Below, in pieces: positions 1-7,547 of a DNA stretch of 22,437 nt. Within the stretch, counting starts at the first letter, position 1. Every line of letters begins with the position of its first letter. Source of the DNA: Draconibacterium orientale (GTDB lineage Bacteria; Bacteroidota; Bacteroidia; Bacteroidales; UBA1556); the NCBI GenBank assembly GCA_022736595.1, contig DZDC01000032.1, positions 1 to 22,437 on the forward strand, read 5' to 3'. A program made the position numbers and the translations under genes. The notes under the pieces were generated by a model. It made no database searches and was not told where the DNA came from. It saw nothing but the letters and a program-made list of their open reading frames with translations.

Positions 1-53
1 GTATATCTTACCTCTGCACCATTCGGAGTTTGTGTAATATAATCCATTTTCAT
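1..53 (-). CDS. possible start of a truncated CDS, unidentified
   Basis: On the minus strand an ATG at 53 (or a second one at 47) opens a frame that runs without a stop to the window edge, giving about 17 residues beginning MKMDYITQTPNGAEVRY. It starts 27 bp after the stop of the upstream GNAT-like gene on the same strand. That spacing suits the next gene of the operon. The fragment is too short to assign to a family. A different frame from an ATG at 60 is also open to the edge, but it gives a less protein-like peptide with clustered Trp and Cys. The choice of frame and even the existence of the gene are therefore tentative. Confidence 0.35.
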   Translation of the reverse strand, partial: MKMDYITQTPNGAEVRY

Positions 54-79
54 GCGTCATCGGCATTATAAGCCCAGCA

Positions 80-1204
80 CTAAAACACTTTCTTAAAGCA
101 ACGCTTGCGCTTGTGCTGGATGTGTTCGTAGTTTTTCCAGTTCTTGATGGCGCGGGCATTAGTTTCAAAAATACCTGTGGTTTCGATGTACTTAAGGCCA
201 TGTTTCACCATTTCATTTTGAAGCTCTGCTTGGAGTATTACCGCGGCTCCAGTACTGTGGTATTCCTTCAAAACTCCTGTCAGCAACTGATCCACCGTAT
301 CTCCTCCTTTGGCTTTAAGGGCTCGCATCAAATGAAAAATACCAAAGGGCAGCAAACTTCCCTTAGCTTTCTGCATGGCTCGGCTCATGCTCGGAAGTCC
401 CACTATAAAGCCAATAGGCTTGCCTTCCAACTCCACCATTTTTATAAAATTGGGATTGAGCATGGTCTGGTATTTCTGAGCATAATAATGTGCCATCTTG
501 GTATTAAAGGTATTGACAAAGGGCAGCACATCAAAGCTTCCATTCAATATATCAAAAACCTGATGGATATAGGGTTTGAGCTCAGAGGTATCCTTAAAAT
601 GCCGCACCGTAATTCCGTAGCGCTGCTTCACAAGCTCCGCTCCACGCATGGCTTTTTCTTGGGCTTGCGCTCCTAAAGTAAGTCTAAATTCCACCCAATC
701 AATTTCCTTTTCGTAACCCGCACTTTCCACCAGATTTTGGTAATAAGGCTTATGAAATTCGCTGGCAATGGAGGGTAAATATTCAAAACCTTCCACCAAC
801 ATCCCTTGATGGTCGAGATTGTTAAAACCCAAAGGCCCATACACTCCCACCATGCCTTGGCTGCGTAAAAAATCCTCAGCCGTTTTTAAAAGTGCATGGG
901 CAACATCGGGATCGTCGATGCATTCAAAGCGCGAAAAACGTCCCATCATTTCATTACGCTCTTGGTTATAACCATGATTGATGATGGCTCCAATGCGACC
1001 CACCACTTTCCCGTTGAGTATGGCAATCCAAAATTGGGCTGTGGCTTCTTCAAAAGCGGGATTGGTAAGCGGATTAAGGCTTTTCATCTCATCAGATTTG
1101 AGTGGAGGTACCCACATCTTATCGTTTTTATACAATTGAAAAGGAAAATCAACAAATTTCTTTGCATCTGACTTGCTTGCTACAACTTGAATCTGAACTG
1201 CCAT
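80..1204 (-). CDS. GNAT-like acyltransferase family protein (374 aa)
   Basis: A cytosolic protein resembling the long GNAT-fold proteins common in Bacteroidota, which are usually annotated as hypothetical or N-acetyltransferase. The N-terminal half has an acetyltransferase-like strand and loop around residues 60-75 (ILNGKVVGRIGAI), and a conserved-looking block GPLGFNNLDHQGMLVEGF at about 123-140. The C-terminal half repeats GNAT-like features: GKPIGFIVGLP at 261-271, then a region ending NEMVKHGLKYIETTGIFETN and NARAIKNWKNYE. That end looks like the acetyl-CoA-side helix and the final strand. It is therefore probably a tandem-GNAT protein. No signal peptide or membrane segment is visible. 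The ATG is 12 bp from the stop of the phosphatase gene, so the two are almost certainly co-transcribed. The substrate cannot be told from the sequence; family assignment is moderately sure and function is unknown. Confidence 0.8.
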   Translation of the reverse strand: MAVQIQVVASKSDAKKFVDFPFQLYKNDKMWVPPLKSDEMKSLNPLTNPAFEEATAQFWIAILNGKVVGRIGAIINHGYNQERNEMMGRFSRFECIDDPDVAHALLKTAEDFLRSQGMVGVYGPLGFNNLDHQGMLVEGFEYLPSIASEFHKPYYQNLVESAGYEKEIDWVEFRLTLGAQAQEKAMRGAELVKQRYGITVRHFKDTSELKPYIHQVFDILNGSFDVLPFVNTFNTKMAHYYAQKYQTMLNPNFIKMVELEGKPIGFIVGLPSMSRAMQKAKGSLLPFGIFHLMRALKAKGGDTVDQLLTGVLKEYHSTGAAVILQAELQNEMVKHGLKYIETTGIFETNARAIKNWKNYEHIQHKRKRCFKKVF

Positions 1205-1216
1205 TTGTTTACTGTT

Positions 1217-2011
1217 TTATATTGAAAACTCTTGTTTAACAATTTCTTTAAATTCTTCAAAAACCAAGGCATTAAAAGCCAAAAGCTCTTTTCCAAAGAT
1301 ATAATCCTCACCTCCAGAAAAATCTGAGATCTTTCCTCCTGCCTGTTGCACAATAAAAACTCCTGCGGCCACATCCCATGGACGAAGTCCGTATTCAAAA
1401 AATCCATCTACCCTTCCGCAAGCGGTATAGGCCAAATCGATGGCCGCTGAACCCAAACGTCGAATACCACGGGTATGAATCATGCACCATTTAAAGAGCT
1501 CCATATAGGCATCCATCTTAGAATAGTCGTAATAGGGAAAGCCTGTGGCTAAAAGACTTTGATCGAGATTGGAGGTTTTAGAAACTTCAATCTCTTTGCC
1601 GTTAAGGTAAGCTTTAGAATCTTTCCAAGCATAAAAAGTCTCGTTAAGATTGGGTTCATGTATCACCCCCATCACCATGCTGCCACGGTACATCAACCCA
1701 ATGCTAATGCAAAAAGGAGGCAAAGCGTGGATGTAGTTGGTGGTACCATCCAGTGGATCGATAATCCAGTTGTAATCGTCGGAACGAAAGTCGGAAGTAC
1801 CTTCTTCAGCAATAAAGCCCGAACCGGGCAAAAGCACCGAAAGTGCATCCACCAATTGACGCTCTGAGCGCTTATCGACGTAGGTTACATAATCGTGAGT
1901 GCCTTTGGTTTCTATATCTTTCTGAGAGAGATTTTTACGCTCGTTCATCAAAAAAGCTCCCACTTCTTCACTCAATTGCACCACTTGGGTACATAGGTGT
2001 TGATAGTCCAT
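1217..2011 (-). CDS. inositol monophosphatase family protein (SuhB-like)
   Basis: A Mg2+-dependent, Li+-sensitive-type sugar or nucleotide phosphatase of the IMPase/FBPase superfamily, of normal length (264 aa). The metal-binding and catalytic residues are all visible: Lys36 and the downstream VTYVD (Asp46), the acidic pair Glu69-Glu70 in GFIAEE, the first signature WIIDPLDGTTNYIH (Asp85, Asp88, Thr90), and the second signature PWDVAAG with Asp213. Members of this family hydrolyse inositol-1-phosphate, and related members hydrolyse 3'-phosphoadenosine 5'-phosphate (CysQ), fructose-1,6-bisphosphate or histidinol phosphate. The sequence does not decide among these, although the length and motifs fit the SuhB/IMPase branch best. 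The gene lies between the Fe-S oxidoreductase (9 bp upstream) and the GNAT-like gene (12 bp downstream), in one operon. The ATG at 2011 is the natural start, because the family's N-terminal helix begins right after it. Confidence 0.9.
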   Translation of the reverse strand: MDYQHLCTQVVQLSEEVGAFLMNERKNLSQKDIETKGTHDYVTYVDKRSERQLVDALSVLLPGSGFIAEEGTSDFRSDDYNWIIDPLDGTTNYIHALPPFCISIGLMYRGSMVMGVIHEPNLNETFYAWKDSKAYLNGKEIEVSKTSNLDQSLLATGFPYYDYSKMDAYMELFKWCMIHTRGIRRLGSAAIDLAYTACGRVDGFFEYGLRPWDVAAGVFIVQQAGGKISDFSGGEDYIFGKELLAFNALVFEEFKEIVKQEFSI

Positions 2012-2020
2012 TCTGTTTTT

Positions 2021-4108
2021 CTAATTCAATTTTAAGGCTTTAACCACCAATTCAGCCACATCAAAATTACTCACTTCTGCTTCTTTTTTGTGGTATTTCA
2101 ATCCATCGGTAAGCATGGTCATGCAGAAAGGGCAAGCTGTAACCACGGTGTTACAACCCGTTTGCAAGGCTTCTTCGGAGCGTGCCACAAATATTTCCCG
2201 ATCACCCTTTTCGGCCTCTTTAAACATTTGACCACCTCCTGCGCCACAGCACATGGCCGTGGATTTATTGCGATTCATTTCGTTGATTTCCAAACCCAAG
2301 GCTTCAAGCACTTGTCGTGGCGCAAGATATTCGCCATTTCCTCTTCCCAGGTAGCAGGGATCGTGAAAGGTAATGTTGAGGTTGGTGAGTTTGGCAGGGA
2401 TTTTAAGCTTTCCTTCTTCAATCATGCGTTGCAAAAACTGACTGTGATGTTCCACTTCAAACTGCCCGCCAAGTTCGGAATACTCGTTTTTCAAAATATT
2501 GAATTCGTGGGGATCACAAGTGATAATTCGATTTACGTTGTACAATTTCAGAGTTTCGATGTTCATCAGCGCTTGCATTTGGAAGGTAAATTCGTTACCC
2601 GAGCGTTTGGCCAAATCGCCAGAATCGCTCTCTTCGGCTCCCAAAATACCGAAGGATATCCCAAGGTGATTGAGTATGCGAGCAAAATCAGCACTGACCT
2701 TTTTAGATCTTCGGTCGAAACTTCCTGCCGAGCCCACCCAGAAAAGGTATTCGGGCTGCTGACCCATTGCCGCCCATTGAGCCATGGTTTGCACTTCAAT
2801 TTTTTGTTCTCCATTGAATATCTCCTCAGCCCAATTGCCCCTATCTTCGGCAGAAAACTGCCAAGGAGCACCATTGTTTTCGATATTGGTAATGGCATTG
2901 GCCAAAGTGGCTGGCGCAGCAGAGGTTTCCATATAATGATAGCGGCGCAGTTGATGAATGATGCTCAAAGGATCAATCTCGACTGGGCATGCCTCGGTGC
3001 AGGCGTTGCAAGTGGTGCAAGCCCATAGCTCTTCGGTAGTGACGCGTTCAAAAAGTTGGGGGCTATCGGGTTTTGATTTTTTACCTACGAGCGATTTTCC
3101 CATTGCCTCGATCCGGTCGCGGGTATCCATCATCACCTTTCGGGGCGAGAGTTTTTTACCAGTTAGGTTGGCAGGGCATTGATCGGTGCATCGGCCACAT
3201 TCGGTGCAAGCGTAGGCACTCATCAGTTGCTGAGGCGCCAAATCCACAATATCTTTGGCTCCAAAGGTGGTAGGCGGTGGCGTTTGACCATCGTCCTGAA
3301 GCAAACCCATAGCAATTTTAACTTCGCGGGTAATACTCTCCATATTAGGGAGATAGGCTCGAGGTTTTAACTTTGAGAAATAAACATTGGGGAACGCCAA
3401 AAAAACGTGAAAGTGCTTGCTATAAGGAATATAGTTAAGAAAAACAAGGATACCTACAATATGAAACCACCATGCAAAACGTTCCACAAAAATCAAACTT
3501 GATACCGACAAGCCTGATAACAGTGGCATAAGAATGGAGCTTAAGATAAAACCTTGGGTAGGATGATAATGCTCTGGCATTTTAGATTGAAGTACCGCAT
3601 CGGAAGCATTCATTGTAAAAAAAGCCAACATCAATGATATCTCAAAAAGTAATATTAAATTAGCATCCAATCGAGGCCAACGATTCAATTCGGGTTTCTG
3701 AAATCGAGAAATCTTAAGAAAATTACGTCGAATGAGAAAGATAACACAAGCCACAATCACCGACAGAGCAAAAAGTTCAACCATGCCCACAACGAAGCCG
3801 TAAAAAGGCAAGAAGCTTAAAATACGATGCGAACCTATGAGCCCGTCTAAAACGATCTCAAGCATTTCGATATTTACAATAATGAATCCTACATAGACAA
3901 AAATATGTAAAATTCCAGAAATGGGCTTCTGCTTCATTTTAGATTGCCCAATGGCAATACTAAACATTTTTTTCCAACGAATCGAAGACTGATCAGAAGG
4001 CAAAAGTCCATGAGCCAATTTTAAATTGGACAGAATAGTTTTGAAATTGAGGGTAAAAAGCGTAAATCCACCCAACAATATCATTGCAAATAATATTGAT
4101 GATAGCAT
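2021..4108 (-). CDS. membrane-bound Fe-S oxidoreductase, HdrD-like single-chain fusion
   Basis: A 695-residue inner-membrane redox protein of the heterodisulfide-reductase/glycolate-oxidase Fe-S type. Residues 1-245 hold about six hydrophobic segments (near 1-21, 64-90, 101-127, 149-166, 186-206 and 212-227), likely a quinone- or haem-associated anchor. Two classic 4Fe-4S motifs follow: Cys301/304/307/311 (ACTECGRCTDQCP) and Cys364/367/370/374 (ACTTCNACTEACP). Residues 450-695 form a two-part CCG (Cys-Cys-Gly) region. The second CCG site is intact: Cys585 (FHDPCYLGR), Cys620-Cys621 (MCCGAGGGQMF), and Cys659/Cys662 (ACPFC). The first lacks its cysteines: Ser460 in WVGSAGSF, Asp495 in EESDSGD, and Asp532 and Glu535 in CDPHEFN. 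In many Bacteroidota, as I recall, the membrane part and the CCG part are separate adjacent genes; here they are one frame. The electron donor is unknown. It is the first gene of the minus-strand operon. Confidence 0.88.
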   Translation of the reverse strand: MLSSILFAMILLGGFTLFTLNFKTILSNLKLAHGLLPSDQSSIRWKKMFSIAIGQSKMKQKPISGILHIFVYVGFIIVNIEMLEIVLDGLIGSHRILSFLPFYGFVVGMVELFALSVIVACVIFLIRRNFLKISRFQKPELNRWPRLDANLILLFEISLMLAFFTMNASDAVLQSKMPEHYHPTQGFILSSILMPLLSGLSVSSLIFVERFAWWFHIVGILVFLNYIPYSKHFHVFLAFPNVYFSKLKPRAYLPNMESITREVKIAMGLLQDDGQTPPPTTFGAKDIVDLAPQQLMSAYACTECGRCTDQCPANLTGKKLSPRKVMMDTRDRIEAMGKSLVGKKSKPDSPQLFERVTTEELWACTTCNACTEACPVEIDPLSIIHQLRRYHYMETSAAPATLANAITNIENNGAPWQFSAEDRGNWAEEIFNGEQKIEVQTMAQWAAMGQQPEYLFWVGSAGSFDRRSKKVSADFARILNHLGISFGILGAEESDSGDLAKRSGNEFTFQMQALMNIETLKLYNVNRIITCDPHEFNILKNEYSELGGQFEVEHHSQFLQRMIEEGKLKIPAKLTNLNITFHDPCYLGRGNGEYLAPRQVLEALGLEINEMNRNKSTAMCCGAGGGQMFKEAEKGDREIFVARSEEALQTGCNTVVTACPFCMTMLTDGLKYHKKEAEVSNFDVAELVVKALKLN

Positions 4109-4118
4109 AATAGAATAG

Positions 4119-4144
4119 GTTTAATGTTTTTGTTTAATGTTTTT
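4119..4144. repeat. perfect 13-bp tandem duplication in the Fe-S gene leader
   Basis: The unit GTTTAATGTTTTT occurs twice head to tail (4119-4131 and 4132-4144) with no mismatch. It lies 11-36 bp upstream of the ATG of the minus-strand Fe-S oxidoreductase, so it falls in its untranslated leader or promoter. On the minus strand the unit reads AAAAACATTAAAC. It could be a replication-slippage duplication or a paired binding site; the sequence alone does not say which. Confidence 0.75.
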
Positions 4145-4298
4145 CAGTTATTTAATACTTGTGGCACCCAATAGGTTCCTCAAAAAAAATGAAGTGGTAA
4201 ATGTAGTAAAAACCTTTTAAAAAATTACACCTCACTGATTAGACTTTTAAAAATGCCGAAACCAAAATAAGCTTGCGAATAGATATCATATTTCTTTA

Positions 4299-4306
4299 TA
4301 CCTTTG
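4299..4306 (+). promoter_or_regulatory. candidate Bacteroidota -7 box before recJ
   Basis: TACCTTTG matches the Bacteroidota -7 consensus TAnnTTTG exactly. A TTG at 4273-4275 could serve as the -33 element, but the spacing is about 23 bp, somewhat longer than the usual ~19. If the box is used, transcription would begin at or within a few bases of the recJ ATG at 4312, implying a leaderless or nearly leaderless message. The short motif could also be chance. Confidence 0.3.
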
Positions 4307-4311
4307 GCGAT

Positions 4312-6063
4312 ATGGAGAAGTGCTGGAAATTTAAGGAAACAAAAGATGAAAAATTGGTAGAAGAGCTCTCAAAGGCTCTCAACATCAATAAAGTACTAGC
4401 AAAACTTTTGGTTGATCGCAACATAAAAAGTTTCGACGAAGCCAAACAATTTTTCCGTCCTCAGCTCTCCGACTTGCACGACCCCTTTCTCATGCTCAAT
4501 ATGGATAAAGCCATCAAAAGGCTCAATGAAGCCGTGGAAAGAGGCGAGAAAATTTTGATTTATGGCGATTATGATGTGGATGGCACCACTTCGGTAGCCA
4601 TGGTGTACTCCTATTTGAAGGAGTTTTATCCGCATATCGACTATTACATCCCCGATCGATACCTTGAAGGTTACGGCATTTCCTTTCAAGGCATTGACTA
4701 TGCCGAAGCCCATGAGCAAAAACTTGTAATTGCCTTGGATTGTGGCATCAAAGCCAACGAAAAAATTGATTATGCCAATCAGAAAAACATCGATTTCATC
4801 ATTTGCGATCACCATCTTCCTGGCGAAGAAGTACCTAAAGCATTGGCTGTTTTAGATCCTAAACAGCATGAATGCCAATATCCCTGCAAGGAACTTTCTG
4901 GTTGTGGCGTAGGGTTTAAACTATTACAGGCTTGGAGCCAAACACAAAACATCGAAAAAGAACGCCTTTTTCATTATTTAGATTTGGTGGCGGTAAGCAT
5001 TGCAGCAGATATTGTAAAAATAACGGGAGAGAATCGCATTTTGGCTTATTTTGGGTTAAAGCAACTCAACGAGAATCCAAGACCCGGCATTGAATGCATC
5101 CTTGAATACAGTAATATTAAGAAAGTAAGGCATCGCGAAAGCGATAAATACGCCTTTGAAAAAGAACTCTCTATCAGCGACTTAGTCTTTGCCATTGCGC
5201 CACGAATCAATGCTTCGGGCCGCATGGACTCGGGTAAAAAATCAGTGGAATTGCTCAACTGCAAAAACCTTGATGAAGCTAAAATCCTCGCTACTGGCAT
5301 TAATGAACATAACAAAGAGCGTAGAACCCTCGATACCGACACCACCGAAGAGGCTCTGGATATTATTTCGAAAAATGAAACCGTGCGCCAAGCCATGAGC
5401 ACTGTGGTTTACAACGATCATTGGCACAAAGGGGTGCTGGGTATTGTGGCCAGCCGCTTAACCGAAAATTTCTACCGACCTACCATCGTACTTACATTGA
5501 ACGACGGAGTTTATACAGGTTCAGCACGTTCGGTTCGGGGATTTGATATTCATCAAGCCATCGAAAACTGCAGCGACCTACTCACTAGTTTTGGTGGTCA
5601 TAAATACGCCGCAGGAATGTCGATGAAACGCGAAAACATTAAAGCATTTATCGAAAGATTCGAAAATTATGTGAAGGAAAACATCACCGAAGAATCGCTC
5701 AATCCCCAAATCGATATCGATGCCAATCTAAATATTGAACAAATAACGGAAGGATTTTATAATGTCCTTAAACAATTTGCCCCTTTCGGACCAGGAAATA
5801 TGACCCCTGTTTTTGCCTCAGACGGACTGCGTGATACGGGTTTTGCCCGCGTGGTAGGAAACAATCACCTCAAACTTCAAGTCTGCTATCCCGACAACCG
5901 CAACCTAAGTTTTGCTGCTATCGGTTTTGGATTGGCTGATAAAATGCACATTATCAATAGTAAACTACCTTTTGAGATGTGTTATGTAATCAACGAAAAT
6001 GTTTGGAGAGAAAAAAGTAGCCTTCAGTTGGTGGTAAAAGATTTTCGTATAAGTGGCAATTAA
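4312..6063 (+). CDS. recJ: single-stranded-DNA-specific exonuclease RecJ
   Basis: A 5'-to-3' single-strand DNA exonuclease of the DHH family, used in RecF-pathway recombination, mismatch repair and base excision repair. I chose the ATG at 4312 (583 aa, MEKCWKFKE) rather than an in-frame TTG at 4273: the family begins with this WKF-type segment, and the extra 13 residues look unlike any RecJ. Visible motifs, numbered from the ATG, are DYDVDG at 86-91, ALDCG at 141-145, the DHH motif CDHH at 165-168, APRINASGRM at 296-305, GSARS near 403-407, and the DHHA1 signature GGHKYAAG at 428-435. The C-terminal ~120 residues form the OB-like domain, with the conserved LKQFAPFGPGN. All metal-binding Asp and His residues are present, so it should be active. 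It is transcribed divergently from the Fe-S operon and probably heads the recJ-cupin-rsgA group. Confidence 0.96.
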   Translation: MEKCWKFKETKDEKLVEELSKALNINKVLAKLLVDRNIKSFDEAKQFFRPQLSDLHDPFLMLNMDKAIKRLNEAVERGEKILIYGDYDVDGTTSVAMVYSYLKEFYPHIDYYIPDRYLEGYGISFQGIDYAEAHEQKLVIALDCGIKANEKIDYANQKNIDFIICDHHLPGEEVPKALAVLDPKQHECQYPCKELSGCGVGFKLLQAWSQTQNIEKERLFHYLDLVAVSIAADIVKITGENRILAYFGLKQLNENPRPGIECILEYSNIKKVRHRESDKYAFEKELSISDLVFAIAPRINASGRMDSGKKSVELLNCKNLDEAKILATGINEHNKERRTLDTDTTEEALDIISKNETVRQAMSTVVYNDHWHKGVLGIVASRLTENFYRPTIVLTLNDGVYTGSARSVRGFDIHQAIENCSDLLTSFGGHKYAAGMSMKRENIKAFIERFENYVKENITEESLNPQIDIDANLNIEQITEGFYNVLKQFAPFGPGNMTPVFASDGLRDTGFARVVGNNHLKLQVCYPDNRNLSFAAIGFGLADKMHIINSKLPFEMCYVINENVWREKSSLQLVVKDFRISGN

Positions 6064-6071
6064 TTCATTGC

Positions 6072-6087
6072 AAATATTGTAATATTT
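6072..6087. promoter_or_regulatory. 16-bp inverted repeat between recJ and the cupin gene
   Basis: AAATATT-GT-AATATTT is a perfect inverted repeat with 7-bp arms and a 2-bp centre. It lies in the 50-bp AT-rich gap after recJ and about 26 bp before the cupin ATG. Its arms are too AT-rich and its centre too short for a stable terminator. If it functions, an operator for a dimeric regulator is more likely. Palindromes of this kind are also common by chance in AT-rich spacers. Confidence 0.3.
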
Positions 6088-6113
6088 AATTCAATATAAA
6101 ACCATCAAATCAA

Positions 6114-6383
6114 ATGTCAAAAGTAATCATCGAAAAAGTGAGCCCACAACAAATCCGACGCTTTGGCATCGACAGTTGGCCCATTTGGACTAAAGAAATT
6201 TCGCGTTTTGATTGGCATTACGCCAGCCAAGAGCAGTGCTATTTTATTGAAGGTGAGGTAGAAATTGAAACCGAAGAAGGAAATTATACCGTTAGAAAGG
6301 GCGATTTTGTCACCTTTCAACAAGGGTTAAAATGCACTTGGAACGTGATAAAACCCGTACAAAAACACTACAATTTTGAATAA
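6114..6383 (+). CDS. small cupin domain protein (Cupin_3/DUF861-like)
   Basis: An 89-residue single-domain cupin of the Cupin_3 (DUF861) type, the fold shared with EutQ and ureidoglycine aminohydrolase. Family landmarks are visible in order: WPIWTKE at about 22-28, a WHY segment at 34-36, QCYFIEGEVEI, KGDFVTFQQGLKCTW, and a terminal KHYNF. The metal-binding residues of a typical cupin are only partly conserved, as is usual for these short proteins, so catalysis cannot be claimed. Such proteins often occur as free-standing housekeeping genes of unknown substrate. It starts with ATG 50 bp after recJ and its stop is 6 bp before rsgA, so it is almost certainly co-transcribed with rsgA. There is no signal peptide; it is cytoplasmic. 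Confidence 0.85.
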   Translation: MSKVIIEKVSPQQIRRFGIDSWPIWTKEISRFDWHYASQEQCYFIEGEVEIETEEGNYTVRKGDFVTFQQGLKCTWNVIKPVQKHYNFE

Positions 6384-6389
6384 ACAATC

Positions 6390-7328
6390 GTGAAAGGTCG
6401 TGTAGTTGAATCCACAGGAAGTTGGTATTTGGTGGACACTGAAGCGTTTTCAGAGCCTGTCAAATGCAAGCTAAAAGGACATTTCAAAATCAAAGGTATC
6501 AAATCGACCAATCCCATTGCGGTAGGCGATCAGGTTCAGTTTGAAATGGATCGCAACAATGAAGTAGGCTTGATTTATACCATCGAAGAGCGCAAAAACT
6601 ATATCATTCGCCGATCGGTAAATCTCTCAAAAAGAACCCACATTCTCGCTTCCAATCTCGACCAGGCGGTTCTGGTAGCCACACTTGCCCAACCTCGCAC
6701 CAGTACCGGCTTCATGGATCGATTTTTAGTTACCGCCGAAGCTTACCATATCCCCGCCCTTATTGTCTTCAACAAAACCGACCTCTACGACGATGATCAG
6801 CTGGCTCAACTTTGCGAAATGAAGGCGCTCTATGAGAAGTGTGGTTATCGTTGCTGTGATGTTTCAGCCCTTAAAAAGCTTGGAATTGCTCAATTGACAG
6901 ATCAATTAAAAAATAAAGTAAGCCTGCTTGCTGGACATTCCGGAGTGGGAAAGTCTGCCTTGGTAAACGCAATGGATCTTGGTAAAAACATCAAAACTGG
7001 TGAAATCTCGGAGGTTCACGCCAAAGGAACCCACACCACCACCTTTGCAAAAATGCACTCCCTTAGTTTTGGCGGCTTCATTATCGACATCCCAGGCATC
7101 AAAGAATTTGGTTTGTTTGATTTCGACAAAACCGATCTTGGTCACTATTTTCCCGAAATACGCGACTATATGGATCATTGTAAATTCAACAATTGCAGTC
7201 ACGAACACGAACCCCATTGTGCGGTAATCGAAGCCGTTGAGCTTGGCCATATTGCTCCCAGCAGATATCAAAACTATCTCAATATGCTCCATGGAGAGGA
7301 CATGAATGAGGTGGACTATTCAGAATAA
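6390..7328 (+). CDS. rsgA: ribosome small-subunit-dependent GTPase A (RsgA/YjeQ)
   Basis: A circularly permuted GTPase that binds the 30S subunit and helps its late maturation. The order of motifs G4-G1-G2-G3 confirms the permutation: NKTD at 128-131, the P-loop GHSGVGKS at 182-189, the HTTT switch I element at 215-218, and DIPG at 233-236. G3 is DIPG instead of the usual DTPG. An N-terminal OB fold occupies about 1-70. The C-terminal zinc site has exact family spacing, C-x4-C-x-H-x5-C, with Cys264, Cys269, His271 and Cys277. The start is GTG at 6390: the next in-frame Met (residue 53) would delete most of the OB fold. The 6-bp gap to the cupin gene indicates translational coupling. RsgA is inhibited by (p)ppGpp in some bacteria, and an RSH enzyme is encoded further right in this window. 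Confidence 0.96.
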   Translation: MKGRVVESTGSWYLVDTEAFSEPVKCKLKGHFKIKGIKSTNPIAVGDQVQFEMDRNNEVGLIYTIEERKNYIIRRSVNLSKRTHILASNLDQAVLVATLAQPRTSTGFMDRFLVTAEAYHIPALIVFNKTDLYDDDQLAQLCEMKALYEKCGYRCCDVSALKKLGIAQLTDQLKNKVSLLAGHSGVGKSALVNAMDLGKNIKTGEISEVHAKGTHTTTFAKMHSLSFGGFIIDIPGIKEFGLFDFDKTDLGHYFPEIRDYMDHCKFNNCSHEHEPHCAVIEAVELGHIAPSRYQNYLNMLHGEDMNEVDYSE

Positions 7329-7470
7329 AACATCATTAGGCTTTCTTGTACTTCTATTGCTTCTTTACCATTTGCTAAAACAATAGTACCTGTGGTGTAG
7401 AAACGCTTTTTCCATAGTTAAAATGAGTTACATCAAAGGTTTCTATCCCATTCCTCCCTAACACTTTTGT
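7316..7470 (-). pseudogene. possible 3' remnant of an unidentified gene, with frameshift
   Basis: Between rsgA and the giant gene, minus-strand translation gives protein-like text in two abutting frames. The first reads LTKVLGRNGIETFDVTHF, then NYG. The second reads RFYTTGTIVLANGKEAIEVQ, then ESLMMFYSE, and stops at 7316-7318 inside the last codons of rsgA. The frames join at a run of five T on the plus strand (7407-7411); adding one base would fuse them into about 50 continuous codons. Upstream the frame runs into the terminator hairpin, so no start remains. I do not recognise the family. It could be the tail of a gene destroyed by rearrangement, or a chance open stretch. Confidence 0.3.
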
Positions 7471-7512
7471 CAAAAAATAAAGAGGCTGTCTGAGAATTTC
7501 AGACAGCCTCTT
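7470..7512 (-). terminator. intrinsic terminator of the giant surface-protein gene
   Basis: A perfect 14-bp stem AAGAGGCTGTCTGA / TCAGACAGCCTCTT (7480-7493 and 7499-7512) encloses a 5-base loop. On the minus strand the stem is followed by the T-rich tract TATTTTTTG (7479-7471), the arrangement of a rho-independent terminator. It lies about 75 bp after the stop of the minus-strand giant gene. On the plus strand no T tract follows, so it is unlikely to be an efficient terminator for rsgA. Confidence 0.85.
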
Positions 7513-7547
7513 CAATATTGATTTACCCGTTATTATACCGATGTGAC

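Noticed and set aside
1..60. An alternative frame from an ATG at 60 for the truncated left-edge gene
   Set aside because: It is open to the edge but gives an unlikely peptide; the frame from 53 is more protein-like, though neither is proven.
2090..3028. A 312-codon open frame on the plus strand opposite the Fe-S oxidoreductase
   Set aside because: It lies wholly antisense to a gene with clear Fe-S motifs and has no recognisable domain; it is a shadow of the real coding strand.
4273..4311. A TTG start that would add 13 residues to RecJ
   Set aside because: The added residues are unlike RecJ N-termini, and the ATG at 4312 gives the normal family start and length.
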